Under the pieces are notes generated by a model that had not been told where the DNA came from, did no database searches, and saw only the letters and a list, made by a program, of their open reading frames with translations. From the NCBI GenBank assembly GCA_039815365.1, contig JBCBZK010000062.1, forward strand, positions 1 to 19,999: DNA of 19,999 nt. The letters are read 5' to 3'. Numbering within the stretch: position 1 is the stretch's first letter; each line of letters starts with the position of its first letter. Shown one piece after another: positions 1 to 6,975 of this stretch. Made by a program: the position numbers and the translations under genes. The DNA comes from CALBPI01 sp039815365 (GTDB lineage Bacteria > Pseudomonadota > Gammaproteobacteria > Steroidobacterales > Woeseiaceae).

Positions 1-542
1 CCTGCGTCCGCGCTGGAATCGCCGATCATCCACGCCGACTCAGCCTCGGTGCCCAACTGCCGACATGCCTCAGTGACCGGTAGCGGGTCCGGTTTCTTCG
101 TTGCCAACGTATCGCCGCCGATGGTGAAACGGAAACAATCTGCGACGCCGTACTGTTCGAGCAACGCCTCTGCCAGTCCGGCTGGCTTGTTAGTGACACA
201 GGCAAGTAGCAGACCGCGATCATGGCAGTCACGCAGCGTACGGGTGACGCCGGCGTAAGGCGCACCGTGTCTACCGTTCTGGGTTGCATAGTGCTCAAGC
301 AGCATGGCGAGCACGGTTTCATGATCCTGGCTGCCAGCGGGATCCAATGCGGCGAGGGCACGCGTGACCAATTTCGGTGCGCCGCCACCGACCCAGGCAC
401 GTGTGTTGTCGATGCCTGCAAGGGGCAACCCACAGGCTGACAGTGTCGCATCCAGCGCAGCCGCGATGTCCGGTGCACTGTCTACGAGCGTGCCATCGAG
501 ATCGAGCAGCAACGCAACAGGTTGTTTTAGCAGTGTTTTCAA
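1..542 (-). CDS. gph: Phosphoglycolate phosphatase (HAD family), C-terminus beyond window
   Basis: This is a HAD-superfamily phosphatase, most likely the Gph type that hydrolyses 2-phosphoglycolate to glycolate in the cytoplasm. The reading frame is open to the window edge, so about 180 N-terminal residues are present. HAD motif I is DLDGTLVDSAPD, with the nucleophile and acid/base aspartates near residues 14 and 16. Motif II is VTNKP, the motif-III lysine lies in TKKPDPLP, and the second acidic motif GDSSAD is right at the edge. The helical cap lies between motifs I and II, as in Gph. The frame has no ATG near its beginning. A TAG stop lies five codons before TTG at 540-542, which is the only plausible start, and AGAGACAGG precedes it. 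Other HAD phosphatases (PpaX, phosphonatase) share these motifs, so the substrate is inferred. Confidence 0.85.
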   Translation of the reverse strand, partial: MKTLLKQPVALLLDLDGTLVDSAPDIAAALDATLSACGLPLAGIDNTRAWVGGGAPKLVTRALAALDPAGSQDHETVLAMLLEHYATQNGRHGAPYAGVTRTLRDCHDRGLLLACVTNKPAGLAEALLEQYGVADCFRFTIGGDTLATKKPDPLPVTEACRQLGTEAESAWMIGDSSADA

Positions 543-571
543 TACCTGTCTCTTCTAAATGAATATATTTA

Positions 572-601
572 TTGACATCTAATAATTATAAAAAGTAGTA
601 T
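572..601 (+). promoter_or_regulatory. Predicted sigma-70 promoter for the membrane protein/XRE pair
   Basis: A perfect -35 hexamer TTGACA (572-577) is followed after 18 bp by TAGTAT (596-601). TATATT (599-604) is an alternative -10. The surrounding 543-637 is strongly AT-rich compared with its neighbours. On the opposite strand a TATAAT (590-585) could be the -10 of the gph promoter, but I see no good -35 for it. Confidence 0.55.
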
Positions 602-637
602 ATTTGCTATTATTTAACGCATCAAAGGGATGAAACG

Positions 638-1114
638 ATGAAAACTAAATTCCAGAACTATCTCAACCATATCTTCCGGCAACCCATTGTTGATCGATTC
701 CAAACGCCCGCGCGCCGTCGCGGTGCCGCGGCAGCAGTGATCGTATGGCAACTGGTTGTCGTTGGCACGGTATTGCTGATCTCGCGAGATCTCGTCTGGC
801 CGGTTTTCGTCGCCGGTATTGTGATGTGGGGATTGATTAGCATGCTCAATATGTCGACGCGGGGTATTTTCGAACTCGCCGATGAGCACCTCGACGAGTA
901 CCAAATCTCGCTGCGAGATGCGGCGTATCGCAAGGCTTACTTCTTCTCTCTACTGTGGCTTTTATTGGTCGCTCCGGTCATCGGCTTCTTCGAGGGTGGC
1001 GATCTTGCCGCACTTTATACGCTGGCATTTATTCTCTTGGGCTTTTTTTGGGGTCTAAGCGCGCCGCGTGTGTTGGTCGCATGGACGTTGCCTGCCGACA
1101 CGGAGGAGGATTGA
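638..1114 (+). CDS. Small four-TM integral membrane protein, unknown function
   Basis: I do not recognise a named family for this 158-residue protein. It begins with a basic amphipathic N-terminus (about residues 1-30). Four hydrophobic segments follow at roughly 31-49, 53-71, 101-118 and 124-142. Between the second and third lies a charged loop containing LDEYQISLRDAAYRKAY. The C-terminus is acidic (DTEED). An AAAGGGA stands about 8-13 nt before the ATG. The next gene, an XRE regulator, starts 3 nt after this stop and has its GGAGGAGGA inside the end of this gene, so the two are almost certainly co-transcribed and coupled. Small membrane proteins paired with short XRE regulators are common in bacteria. 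In such pairs the regulator usually controls its own operon, but no target can be read from the sequence here. Confidence 0.75.
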   Translation: MKTKFQNYLNHIFRQPIVDRFQTPARRRGAAAAVIVWQLVVVGTVLLISRDLVWPVFVAGIVMWGLISMLNMSTRGIFELADEHLDEYQISLRDAAYRKAYFFSLLWLLLVAPVIGFFEGGDLAALYTLAFILLGFFWGLSAPRVLVAWTLPADTEED

Positions 1115-1117
1115 ATC

Positions 1118-1381
1118 ATGGCGCCGAAAAAACAAGTCAGTTACCACAACAGGGTCAAGCTGATGCGCACCGAGCGATCCCTATCACGCAAGCAATTGGC
1201 GGAAATGGTCGATGCACACCCACAAACGATCGGATACATCGAGCGCAGTGAGTACAACCTCAGCATGGACCTTGCGCTTCGCTTGTGTGAGGCACTAGGT
1301 GTATCGCTCGATGCGTTGTTCTCGGCAGAGCCGTTTGCGCCGCTGACCAGCGCGCAGTTGGTCGATAGCAATCGATCGTAA
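1118..1381 (+). CDS. XRE/Cro-CI family helix-turn-helix regulator
   Basis: This 87-residue protein is essentially a single DNA-binding domain. The HTH covers about residues 11-70: the LSRKQLAEMV helix (about 22-31), a turn, the recognition helix HPQTIGYIERSEYNLS (about 34-49), then LALRLCEALGVSLDALF. The pattern matches compact XRE regulators of the YozG kind. There is no obvious ligand-binding or oligomerisation domain, only a tail of about 17 residues. GGAGGAGGA (1102-1110) is a very strong ribosome binding site overlapping the end of the upstream membrane-protein gene. Likely roles are autoregulation or control of the neighbouring membrane proteins. That is inference from context. Confidence 0.85.
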   Translation: MAPKKQVSYHNRVKLMRTERSLSRKQLAEMVDAHPQTIGYIERSEYNLSMDLALRLCEALGVSLDALFSAEPFAPLTSAQLVDSNRS

Positions 1382-1464
1382 CCAATGAAATTAAAACTGT
1401 CATGCAACCGTTTTGGTAGTTGCGGCATCTAAAACGTAAACAAAGGCAAACAAACATCTTTTCA

Positions 1465-1483
1465 GTGTCCCGGGAGGGGGCAC
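1465..1483 (+). other. GC-rich hairpin just upstream of the 1500 gene
   Basis: GTGTCCC (1465-1471) can pair with GGGGCAC (1477-1483), with one G-T wobble and a five-base loop. No T-tract follows, so it does not look like an intrinsic terminator. It sits 16 nt before the ATG at 1500 and directly before the GGAGCAGGA ribosome binding site, so it could affect leader structure. The rest of 1382-1499 holds no convincing promoter. Confidence 0.4.
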
Positions 1484-1499
1484 GCAGCGGAGCAGGATC

Positions 1500-1856
1500 A
1501 TGTTAGTTGGAAACGCACAGATTCGGTCATATGCATTATTAGGCGCAGGCTTTATTGTCGCGCTGGGGTTGTGGATACAGGGCTATTTCCTCGGCGCACT
1601 CTTGGTGTTGCTCGTTGGCGGCGGCATCGCGATGGCCAAACCCGAGATGCAGAAGGGTAGGGTGGTCTGCAAAGGCACGCCGGTTGTAGCGATGTTCGCG
1701 ATCATGTTGGCTTCTGCCAGTGGCATGACGATGGCGATCGACCAGGTCACCGAAATGTTCGCGCCACATGTAGAAGTGGCGCAGGGTTGTGAGCACGTGG
1801 CTCTTGTTCAAAACCACAACGCAGGCAGCGCCACCACGGATGTCTTTGTATATTGA
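1500..1856 (+). CDS. Small membrane protein, unknown function
   Basis: This 118-residue protein is not one I recognise. Hydrophobic segments lie at about residues 11-25, 28-47 and 61-80, so it probably has three TM helices or two plus a hairpin. The C-terminal 35 residues are polar, with a cysteine (QGCEHV) and three histidines (HV, HV, NHN) that might face the periplasm. GGAGCAGGA immediately precedes the ATG. The YqcC-like frame is open from codon TTG 1853, overlapping this stop, but its likely start is about 75 nt later. The gene may share a transcript with the XRE pair 118 nt upstream, since no terminator separates them. Compositional and length features support a real gene, but without a recognised homologue this stays moderate. 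Confidence 0.55.
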   Translation: MLVGNAQIRSYALLGAGFIVALGLWIQGYFLGALLVLLVGGGIAMAKPEMQKGRVVCKGTPVVAMFAIMLASASGMTMAIDQVTEMFAPHVEVAQGCEHVALVQNHNAGSATTDVFVY

Positions 1857-1930
1857 TCGCTAGCCGACTCGCGGTGCGCGTGCCGCGAGAGTATGCTTGG
1901 CACTTAACCAGTCACTCTGGCTATGTGCAC

Positions 1931-2311
1931 ATGCCCGACACGCGCGACGCATTAATCGCCGTTACAGACAGCATCGAAGCCGAGCTCAAACGCATTGAGC
2001 TTTGGGCAAGCGAGCCTCCGTCCGAGCTTGCGCTCGCAAGTGAAGAACCTTTTTGCTACGACACACTGGATTTCAGCAACTGGATGCAGTGGGTGTTTTT
2101 GCCGCGCATGCGTGAGGCGCTCGGCGACGTGCGTGATATGCCTGATCGCAGCAACATTCATGCGTACGCAGAAGAAGTGTTACGCAGCAGCCCTCAGCAG
2201 ACGGATCAATTGCTGTTTTTGATCAAGACGTTTGATGAATTAGTGGCAGCCGGCAGCAGTGCGCTGCTGCCGGCCGTCCATCAATCTTCGAGCAAGAAGC
2301 TTCTCAGCTGA
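1931..2311 (+). CDS. YqcC-like (DUF446) protein
   Basis: This protein of about 126 residues resembles E. coli YqcC, a small cytoplasmic protein of unknown function whose gene in enterobacteria sits beside the tRNA pseudouridine synthase truC. The family signature is clear: a helical N-terminus (AVTDSIEAELKRIELW), then PFCYDTLDFSNWMQWVFLPRM, matching the FxxDTxxxxEWLQWVxIPRM pattern of YqcC. ATG 1931 is preferred because it matches the family N-terminus. The frame is open back to TTG 1853, so a longer form cannot be excluded, and the ribosome binding site is weak. No truC lies next to it. The C-terminus is odd: the last 20 or so residues are encoded by a strong hairpin (2249-2274) and by the antisense of the rpoD 3' end, beyond where YqcC normally stops. 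Confidence 0.75.
   Translation: MPDTRDALIAVTDSIEAELKRIELWASEPPSELALASEEPFCYDTLDFSNWMQWVFLPRMREALGDVRDMPDRSNIHAYAEEVLRSSPQQTDQLLFLIKTFDELVAAGSSALLPAVHQSSSKKLLS
2249..2274. terminator. Perfect 11-bp inverted repeat between converging genes
   Basis: GCCGGCAGCAG (2249-2259) and CTGCTGCCGGC (2264-2274) form a perfect 11-bp stem with a TGCG loop. The hairpin lies just beyond the rpoD stop on the minus strand and inside the end of the YqcC-like frame on the plus strand. Neither strand has a T-tract after the stem, so it is not a canonical intrinsic terminator. Its position suggests a two-way 3'-end hairpin that stops transcription or protects mRNA ends. Confidence 0.55.
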
Positions 2312-4101
2312 TCCGAGCGGCTCGGATGGCGCAGCTTACGCAGCGCTTTGGCTTCAATCTGACGAATACGCTCACGCGTCACATCAAACTGTTTGCCCAC
2401 TTCTTCGAGCGTATGGTCGGTATTCATGTCGATACCAAAACGCATACGCAGCACTTTGGCTTCGCGTGGCGTCAACCCCGCGAGCACGCCGTGCGTGGTT
2501 TCTTTCAAGCCTTCGGTGGTCGCCGAATCGATCGGCGAGTGTACGGTCTGGTCTTCAATGAAATCGCCGAGGTGCGAGTCTTCGTCATCACCAATCGGGG
2601 TTTCCATTGAGATCGGCTCTTTGGCGATCTTCAGGACTTTGCGTACTTTGTCTTCCGGCATTTCCATGCGTTCAGCAAGCTCTTCAGGAATCGGCTCACG
2701 ACCCATTTCCTGGAGCATCTGACGAGAGATCCGGTTCAGCTTGTTGATCGTTTCGATCATGTGCACCGGAATACGAATAGTGCGCGCTTGGTCGGCAATC
2801 GAACGCGTGATCGCCTGGCGAATCCACCACGTAGCGTACGTCGAGAACTTGTAACCGCGGCGGTATTCAAACTTGTCGACCGCTTTCATCAAGCCGATGT
2901 TGCCTTCCTGGATCAGGTCGAGGAACTGCAAACCACGGTTGGTGTATTTCTTGGCGATTGAGATCACGAGGCGAAGGTTCGCTTCGACCATCTCTTTCTT
3001 CGCGCGGCGTGCTTTCGCTTCACCAATCGACATCGCACGGTTGATCTCTTTGATCTGAGCGATCGTCAGGCTGGTGCGCTCTTCCATGAACACCAATTTG
3101 CGTTGCGCACGCAAGATGTCGTCTTTGAGCTTGGCGAGCACAGATGAGTGCTTACGCTTGGCGCGAATGTGCTTCTCGATCCAGTCCAGATTGGTTTCGT
3201 TTTTCGGGAAACTCGCGAGGAAGTCTTTGCGGGGCATACCTGCCTGACGCACACACAAGTTCATGATGCCGCGCTCAGCAGAGCGGATCATTTGAATCGA
3301 CAGGCGCAGCTCGACGACCATCGCGTCGAACATCTTCGGCGACAGCTTGAGCTCCATGAGCTCGTCGACTAATTGCTTGCGTACTTTGCGTGTGGCTTGA
3401 GCCGGTGCACCGTGTTTTTCGATGTTGGCGAGAACGCGTTTGTGTAAACGCGTGACGGCTTTCATGCGGCGTGCGACTTCTTCCGGGTCAGGGCCGGTGT
3501 CTACCGGCTCATCGTCGTCATCGTCGTTATCGCCAGCGCGGGCGCCAGGGCTCGGGATTTCATCAGGCTCGTTCGGATCGATAAAGCCGACAACGAAATC
3601 CTGCATGCGGGTGTTGCCCGCTGCGACGGCTTCGAAGGTGCCAATCGTCACGTCGACTGCTGGTGGGAAGCCAGCCAGTGCGATTTTAACGTCGTTCAAA
3701 CCTTCTTCGATGCGCTTGGCGATTTCGATTTCGCCCTCGCGAGTCAGTAGTTCTACTGAACCCATTTCACGCATGTACATGCGCACAGGGTCGGTCGTGC
3801 GGCCGAACTCAGCGTCGACAGACGCTAACGCGTCCTCGGCTTCTTCAGCAGCATCATCATCGTTGGACACAGCAGAATCGGACAGCAGCAACGACTCTGC
3901 ATCAGGCGCTTTCTCATGCACCGTGATACCCATGTCGTTGATCATGTTGACGATGTCTTCGATCTGCTCAGGGTCGACGATGCCACTAGGTAAGTGGTCG
4001 TTCACCTCGGCGTAAGTCAGGTAACCCTGCTCTTTGCCTCGTGCGATCAGAAGTTTCAGCTGGGATTGCTGGTCATTGGGGAGTGCGCGTTTTTCGCTCA
4101 A
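2281..4101 (-). CDS. rpoD: Primary sigma factor RpoD (sigma-70)
   Basis: This is the housekeeping sigma subunit of RNA polymerase, 606 residues (E. coli 613). Region 1.1 covers about residues 10-80 (QSQLKLLIARGKEQGYLTYA). Region 1.2 begins at GRTTDPVRMYMREMG. A non-conserved insert of about 240 residues follows, with an acidic DNDDDDDEP stretch. Region 2 (about 370-445) contains RRAKKEMVEANLRLVISIAKK and the -10-binding YKFSTYATWWIRQAI. Region 3 carries RTIRIPVHMIET, and region 4.2 (about 560-600) is the -35-binding HTH TLEEVGKQFDVTRERIRQIE. The protein ends in RSFLLED. The start is TTG (4099-4101) with CAGGGTG upstream; no ATG fits the conserved N-terminus. It is the last gene of the rpsU-yqeY-dnaG-rpoD operon, 78 nt after dnaG, and its end overlaps the YqcC-like frame by 31 bp. 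Confidence 0.98.
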   Translation of the reverse strand: MSEKRALPNDQQSQLKLLIARGKEQGYLTYAEVNDHLPSGIVDPEQIEDIVNMINDMGITVHEKAPDAESLLLSDSAVSNDDDAAEEAEDALASVDAEFGRTTDPVRMYMREMGSVELLTREGEIEIAKRIEEGLNDVKIALAGFPPAVDVTIGTFEAVAAGNTRMQDFVVGFIDPNEPDEIPSPGARAGDNDDDDDEPVDTGPDPEEVARRMKAVTRLHKRVLANIEKHGAPAQATRKVRKQLVDELMELKLSPKMFDAMVVELRLSIQMIRSAERGIMNLCVRQAGMPRKDFLASFPKNETNLDWIEKHIRAKRKHSSVLAKLKDDILRAQRKLVFMEERTSLTIAQIKEINRAMSIGEAKARRAKKEMVEANLRLVISIAKKYTNRGLQFLDLIQEGNIGLMKAVDKFEYRRGYKFSTYATWWIRQAITRSIADQARTIRIPVHMIETINKLNRISRQMLQEMGREPIPEELAERMEMPEDKVRKVLKIAKEPISMETPIGDDEDSHLGDFIEDQTVHSPIDSATTEGLKETTHGVLAGLTPREAKVLRMRFGIDMNTDHTLEEVGKQFDVTRERIRQIEAKALRKLRHPSRSDQLRSFLLED

Positions 4102-4179
4102 AGCTGGACACCCTGTTCTTTCAATTGTGGCGAATGCAAGCGGTCAAGAATAACACAGATGGCGACTTTTTCACCAGTT

Positions 4180-5946
4180 TCAAGAGCTTTGATTTTCTGT
4201 GTCTTGGCGCGCTTTTTGCTTTAGGAGTAGTGTCATCTCATCTTTGGCTGCATCATCCAGTTCGCCTTCCGACTCTAAACCTCGTAGGAATTCTAGCCGG
4301 TCATAGCGAGCCGTCCGGACCAAGCTCGCGAAGTGGTCTGGCATCTCGGCGGCAATGTCGATGTGCGGGTCGTTCTCGGTTTCTGCTGCCGCAAGCTTCT
4401 GCAAATGGTTGAAATGCGGATGGTCACGGAACTGCTCGAGCAACACGGCCGACGAAATGTCCGGCTGTTCTTGTATTCGACCGACTAAGGCCTTCAGGAG
4501 TTCCGCGCCCGGGCGAGTCAGATGTTCGAGCGCGGCAAGGTCAAAGTGACGTGCGCCGGAAGGTTGATGCAGTAACAGTGTGATCGCGCGACGCATCGCG
4601 TTGCTGCGCTGATTGCTCGCTGGCTGCACTGTGCGCCGAGAGGGTTTCTTGGCCGCTTCTGTGGCCGCGCCCATCATGCTGTCGAGTTTCTCTGGCGCTA
4701 GCGATACCGCGTCGGCCAGTGCTTGCACGATCAGTTCACGAAACACGCCGCCCTGCATGCTCGCAACCAGCGGCCGCGCCATTTCAGCGAGCTTCGCTTT
4801 GCCTTCGGCCGACGCGACATCAACCTGCGCGCTGAGCTCGCCGATCAAGAATGCTGACAACGGCAAGGCGGCATCGAGGCGTGTTTCGAATGCGCCCACA
4901 CCGTGTTCTACGACTAATGAGTCCGGGTCTTGTCCGTCGGGCATGAACGCAAAACGCAATTCGCGTCCGTCGGTTAACTTCGGTAGTGCATTTTCCATCG
5001 CCCGCCAAGCAGCTTTGCGACCTGCGCGGTCGCCATCGAAGCTAAAAACGACCTTGTCTGTGAGACGGAACAGACGATCAATGTGATCGCCTGTCGTTGC
5101 TGTGCCTAGGGTCGCGACCGCGAAGCGCACGCCGTGGCGTGCGAGTCCGACAACATCCATGTACCCCTCGACGACGACGAGCTGTGTGATGTCGCGCAGT
5201 TTCTGCCGTGCCTCGTAGAGCCCGTACAGCTCCCGACCTTTGTGGAACAAAACGGTTTCGGGTGAGTTTAAATATTTAGGCTCGCCCTGATCGAGTACGC
5301 GACCGCCAAAACCAACGATGCGACCGCGTGCATCGCGAATTGGAAACATGATGCGGTCACGAAAACGATCGTAGTGACCGCCATTGTCGCGCTCGATAAT
5401 CATACCGGCGGCGACGAGCAGCTCGATGCTGTGACGGCCTTCCGGCATCGCCTTGATCACCGTGTCCCAAGCGTCGGGCGCATAGCCAATACGAAAGTCG
5501 CGCGCCGTATCGCCATCGATGCCGCGGCGTTTCAAATAGTCGATCGCCGGCGGATGATCACGCAGCGCTTTGCTGTACAGGTCAGCCAGGCGCTCCATCA
5601 TCGTGAACACCTGATCGATGCGGCTGTCGCGCGGTGCGCCGCCAGCCTCGCGCGGCACATCAATCGACATCATCGATGCGAGCTCTTCGACCGCGTCGAC
5701 AAACGTCAGGTGGTCGTGCTCCATCAGAAAACCAAGCGCCGTACCGTGCGCGCCACACCCGAAGCAGTGATAAAACCCTTTGCCAGGGGAGACGGTGAAC
5801 GAGGGTGTTTTCTCGCCGTGGAACGGGCACAGCCCTTTGTACTCGCGTCCCGCTTTGCGCAGCTCCATCCGGCTGCCGAGCACCTCTACGATGTCGGCGC
5901 GGGCGACAAGATCGTCAATGAAGCTTTGCGGTATGCGTCCAGCCAT
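4180..5946 (-). CDS. dnaG: DNA primase DnaG
   Basis: This enzyme synthesises RNA primers for replication at the fork, working with the DnaB helicase. The 588-residue length is normal (E. coli 581). The N-terminal CHC2 zinc-binding domain has C40, H43, C61 and C64 (CPFHGEKTPSF and FYHCFGCG). The catalytic core includes the IGYAPDAWD region and the TOPRIM domain, with E259 in VVVEGYMDV and D303/D305 in FSFDGDRAG, the metal ligands. The C-terminal helical DnaB-interaction domain (from about 440) is variable, as expected. Its ATG directly abuts the yqeY stop (TAAATG), which implies translational coupling, and rpoD follows 78 nt downstream. I see no clear internal promoter before rpoD. Confidence 0.97.
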   Translation of the reverse strand: MAGRIPQSFIDDLVARADIVEVLGSRMELRKAGREYKGLCPFHGEKTPSFTVSPGKGFYHCFGCGAHGTALGFLMEHDHLTFVDAVEELASMMSIDVPREAGGAPRDSRIDQVFTMMERLADLYSKALRDHPPAIDYLKRRGIDGDTARDFRIGYAPDAWDTVIKAMPEGRHSIELLVAAGMIIERDNGGHYDRFRDRIMFPIRDARGRIVGFGGRVLDQGEPKYLNSPETVLFHKGRELYGLYEARQKLRDITQLVVVEGYMDVVGLARHGVRFAVATLGTATTGDHIDRLFRLTDKVVFSFDGDRAGRKAAWRAMENALPKLTDGRELRFAFMPDGQDPDSLVVEHGVGAFETRLDAALPLSAFLIGELSAQVDVASAEGKAKLAEMARPLVASMQGGVFRELIVQALADAVSLAPEKLDSMMGAATEAAKKPSRRTVQPASNQRSNAMRRAITLLLHQPSGARHFDLAALEHLTRPGAELLKALVGRIQEQPDISSAVLLEQFRDHPHFNHLQKLAAAETENDPHIDIAAEMPDHFASLVRTARYDRLEFLRGLESEGELDDAAKDEMTLLLKQKARQDTENQSS

Positions 5947-6387
5947 TTAGGCAAGGCGCGCCTTAATCACAGCGCTCACCGCGCCCATGTCAGCGCGGCC
6001 TGCGGCGGCTTTTTTCACGAGCCCCATGACCTTGCCCATGTCGCGCATGCTCTCGGCACCTGTTTTTGCAATCGCATCATCAATAATCGCTGCGAGTTCG
6101 TCCTCGGCTAACGGCTCCGGCAGGTACGTTGCGAGGATCTCGATCTCGGCAGCTTCGATAGCTGCGAGTTCAGGTCGGTCGCCTTTCTCGAACTGGGTGA
6201 TCGACTCGCGGCGTTGCTTCACCATTTTCTCGATGATCGCCAGTGTTTCACTGTCGGCCAGCTCGCGGCGTTCGTCGACCTCGATCTGTTTGATCGCGGC
6301 CATCGCCATGCGAATGACGCGTAGACGGTCTTTTTCACCTGCGCGCATCGCGGTTTTCATGTCTTCGGTAATTGTGTTTTTCAACAT
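5947..6387 (-). CDS. yqeY: GatB/YqeY domain protein
   Basis: This 146-residue cytoplasmic protein belongs to the YqeY family, which resembles the C-terminal tRNA-binding tail of the GatB amidotransferase subunit. Its role is not firmly known, and a link to tRNA-dependent amidation or translation is only suggested. Recognisable segments are an N-terminal helix pair (DMKTAMRAGEKDRLRVIRM), VKQRRESITQFEKGDRPELA, EIEILATYLPEPL and DMGKVMGLVKKAAAGRADM, all typical of the family. The frame is open to 6459, but ATG 6387 gives the family length and the usual MLKNTI-type N-terminus. The ribosome binding site is weak. It lies between rpsU and dnaG, as in Pseudomonas and many other gammaproteobacteria, but unlike E. 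coli. Confidence 0.92.
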   Translation of the reverse strand: MLKNTITEDMKTAMRAGEKDRLRVIRMAMAAIKQIEVDERRELADSETLAIIEKMVKQRRESITQFEKGDRPELAAIEAAEIEILATYLPEPLAEDELAAIIDDAIAKTGAESMRDMGKVMGLVKKAAAGRADMGAVSAVIKARLA

Positions 6388-6514
6388 CGTGTGTGCTTTA
6401 TCTGTGTAGGGCCAAAAGAGAGTTGGTTCTCGCCTGACGATAGCGCCTAAGCCTATCACTGGCGCTCGTCGCAGTTTCGCTTTGCCGAGTGTTACTGAGC
6501 GTCATCACTCGCCA

Positions 6515-6542
6515 ACGAAAACGGCCGCCTGAGGCGACCGTT
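6515..6542 (-). terminator. Terminator-like hairpin after rpsU
   Basis: Read on the minus strand, AACGGTCGCC pairs with GGCGGCCGTT around a TCA loop (one G-T wobble) and runs into TTTTCGTT. It lies about 80 nt past the rpsU stop and about 130 nt before yqeY. In E. coli a partial terminator between rpsU and dnaG lowers expression of the downstream genes relative to S21, and this hairpin probably does the same. The remaining 6388-6622 shows no convincing second promoter. Confidence 0.75.
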
Positions 6543-6622
6543 CTGGTGGCGCCATCAGCGCCGTGTCTTATGGTCAGCGCAGCTTGTTCTAAGCTTGGCT
6601 CACCTTAACGCAGACCTGATAA

Positions 6623-6838
6623 TCAGTACATGCGAACCCGACGGTTGTTCTCGCGTGACATCTTTTTCAGGTGACGTTTAACGGCGGCCGCCTTCTTGCG
6701 TTTACGCTCTTGGGTCGGCTTCTCGTAGTATTCGCGACGGCGCAGCTCGGTGAGAACACCGGCTTTCTCGCACGCGCGCTTGAAGCGACGCAGGGCTGCA
6801 TCAAAATATTCGTTGTCTCTGACCTTAACGCTCGGCAT
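6623..6838 (-). CDS. rpsU: 30S ribosomal protein S21
   Basis: This is small-subunit ribosomal protein S21, 71 residues, the same length as in E. coli. It is highly basic, with the family pattern PSVKVRDNEYFDAALRRFKR, EKAGVLTELRRREYYEKP and a lysine/arginine-rich C-terminal helix ending NNRRVRMY. It acts near the anti-Shine-Dalgarno end of 16S rRNA during initiation. AAAGGAT lies 10-17 nt before the ATG. It is the first gene of the macromolecular synthesis operon and is divergent from tsaD, as in E. coli. A terminator-like hairpin follows it, consistent with far higher S21 than primase or sigma output. Confidence 0.98.
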   Translation of the reverse strand: MPSVKVRDNEYFDAALRRFKRACEKAGVLTELRRREYYEKPTQERKRKKAAAVKRHLKKMSRENNRRVRMY

Positions 6839-6860
6839 GTGATCGCCTATCCTTTAAATT

Positions 6861-6875
6861 GAGAATGTTATTCTC
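6861..6875. repeat. Palindrome in the rpsU leader / tsaD upstream region
   Basis: GAGAAT-GTT-ATTCTC is a perfect 6-bp inverted repeat with a 3-bp centre. It is 22 nt before the rpsU ATG, inside the predicted rpsU 5' UTR, and about 100 nt upstream of tsaD. It could be a protein-binding operator or a small leader hairpin. It only loosely resembles Fur-type sites, and the regulator is unknown. Confidence 0.4.
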
Positions 6876-6919
6876 GCCGCAGCACCTTTTGAGGGTCTGG
6901 GCGAAGACAAAGATTTCCA

Positions 6920-6948
6920 ATAATACGGGGTTGCGAGCAGGCAGGCAA
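6920..6948 (-). promoter_or_regulatory. Predicted sigma-70 promoter of the rpsU-yqeY-dnaG-rpoD operon
   Basis: On the minus strand, TTGCCT (6948-6943) and TATTAT (6925-6920) are separated by exactly 17 bp. The -10 matches the consensus at 5 of 6 positions and the -35 at 4 of 6. Transcription would begin near 6912, giving a leader of about 75 nt that includes the 6861-6875 palindrome and the rpsU ribosome binding site. Confidence 0.6.
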
Positions 6949-6975
6949 CACCAAAAAGCGGTTTTGTGAGGGTTT

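Noticed and set aside
1382..1450. GCAAC...GTTGC imperfect hairpin after the XRE gene as a terminator
   Set aside because: The stem is only 5 bp, the loop is long and no T-tract follows.
1853..1930. Longer YqcC-like protein starting at TTG 1853
   Set aside because: The extra 26 residues do not resemble the family N-terminus, and ATG 1931 gives the expected start. It is not fully excluded.
3490..3540. Short tandem-like CATCGTCGTCATCGTCGTT tract in rpoD
   Set aside because: It encodes the acidic run typical of the non-conserved region of sigma-70 and is not an independent repeat element.
3422..4015. A 197-codon open frame on the plus strand opposite rpoD
   Set aside because: It is low-complexity serine/alanine-rich sequence produced by the complement of the rpoD coding frame.
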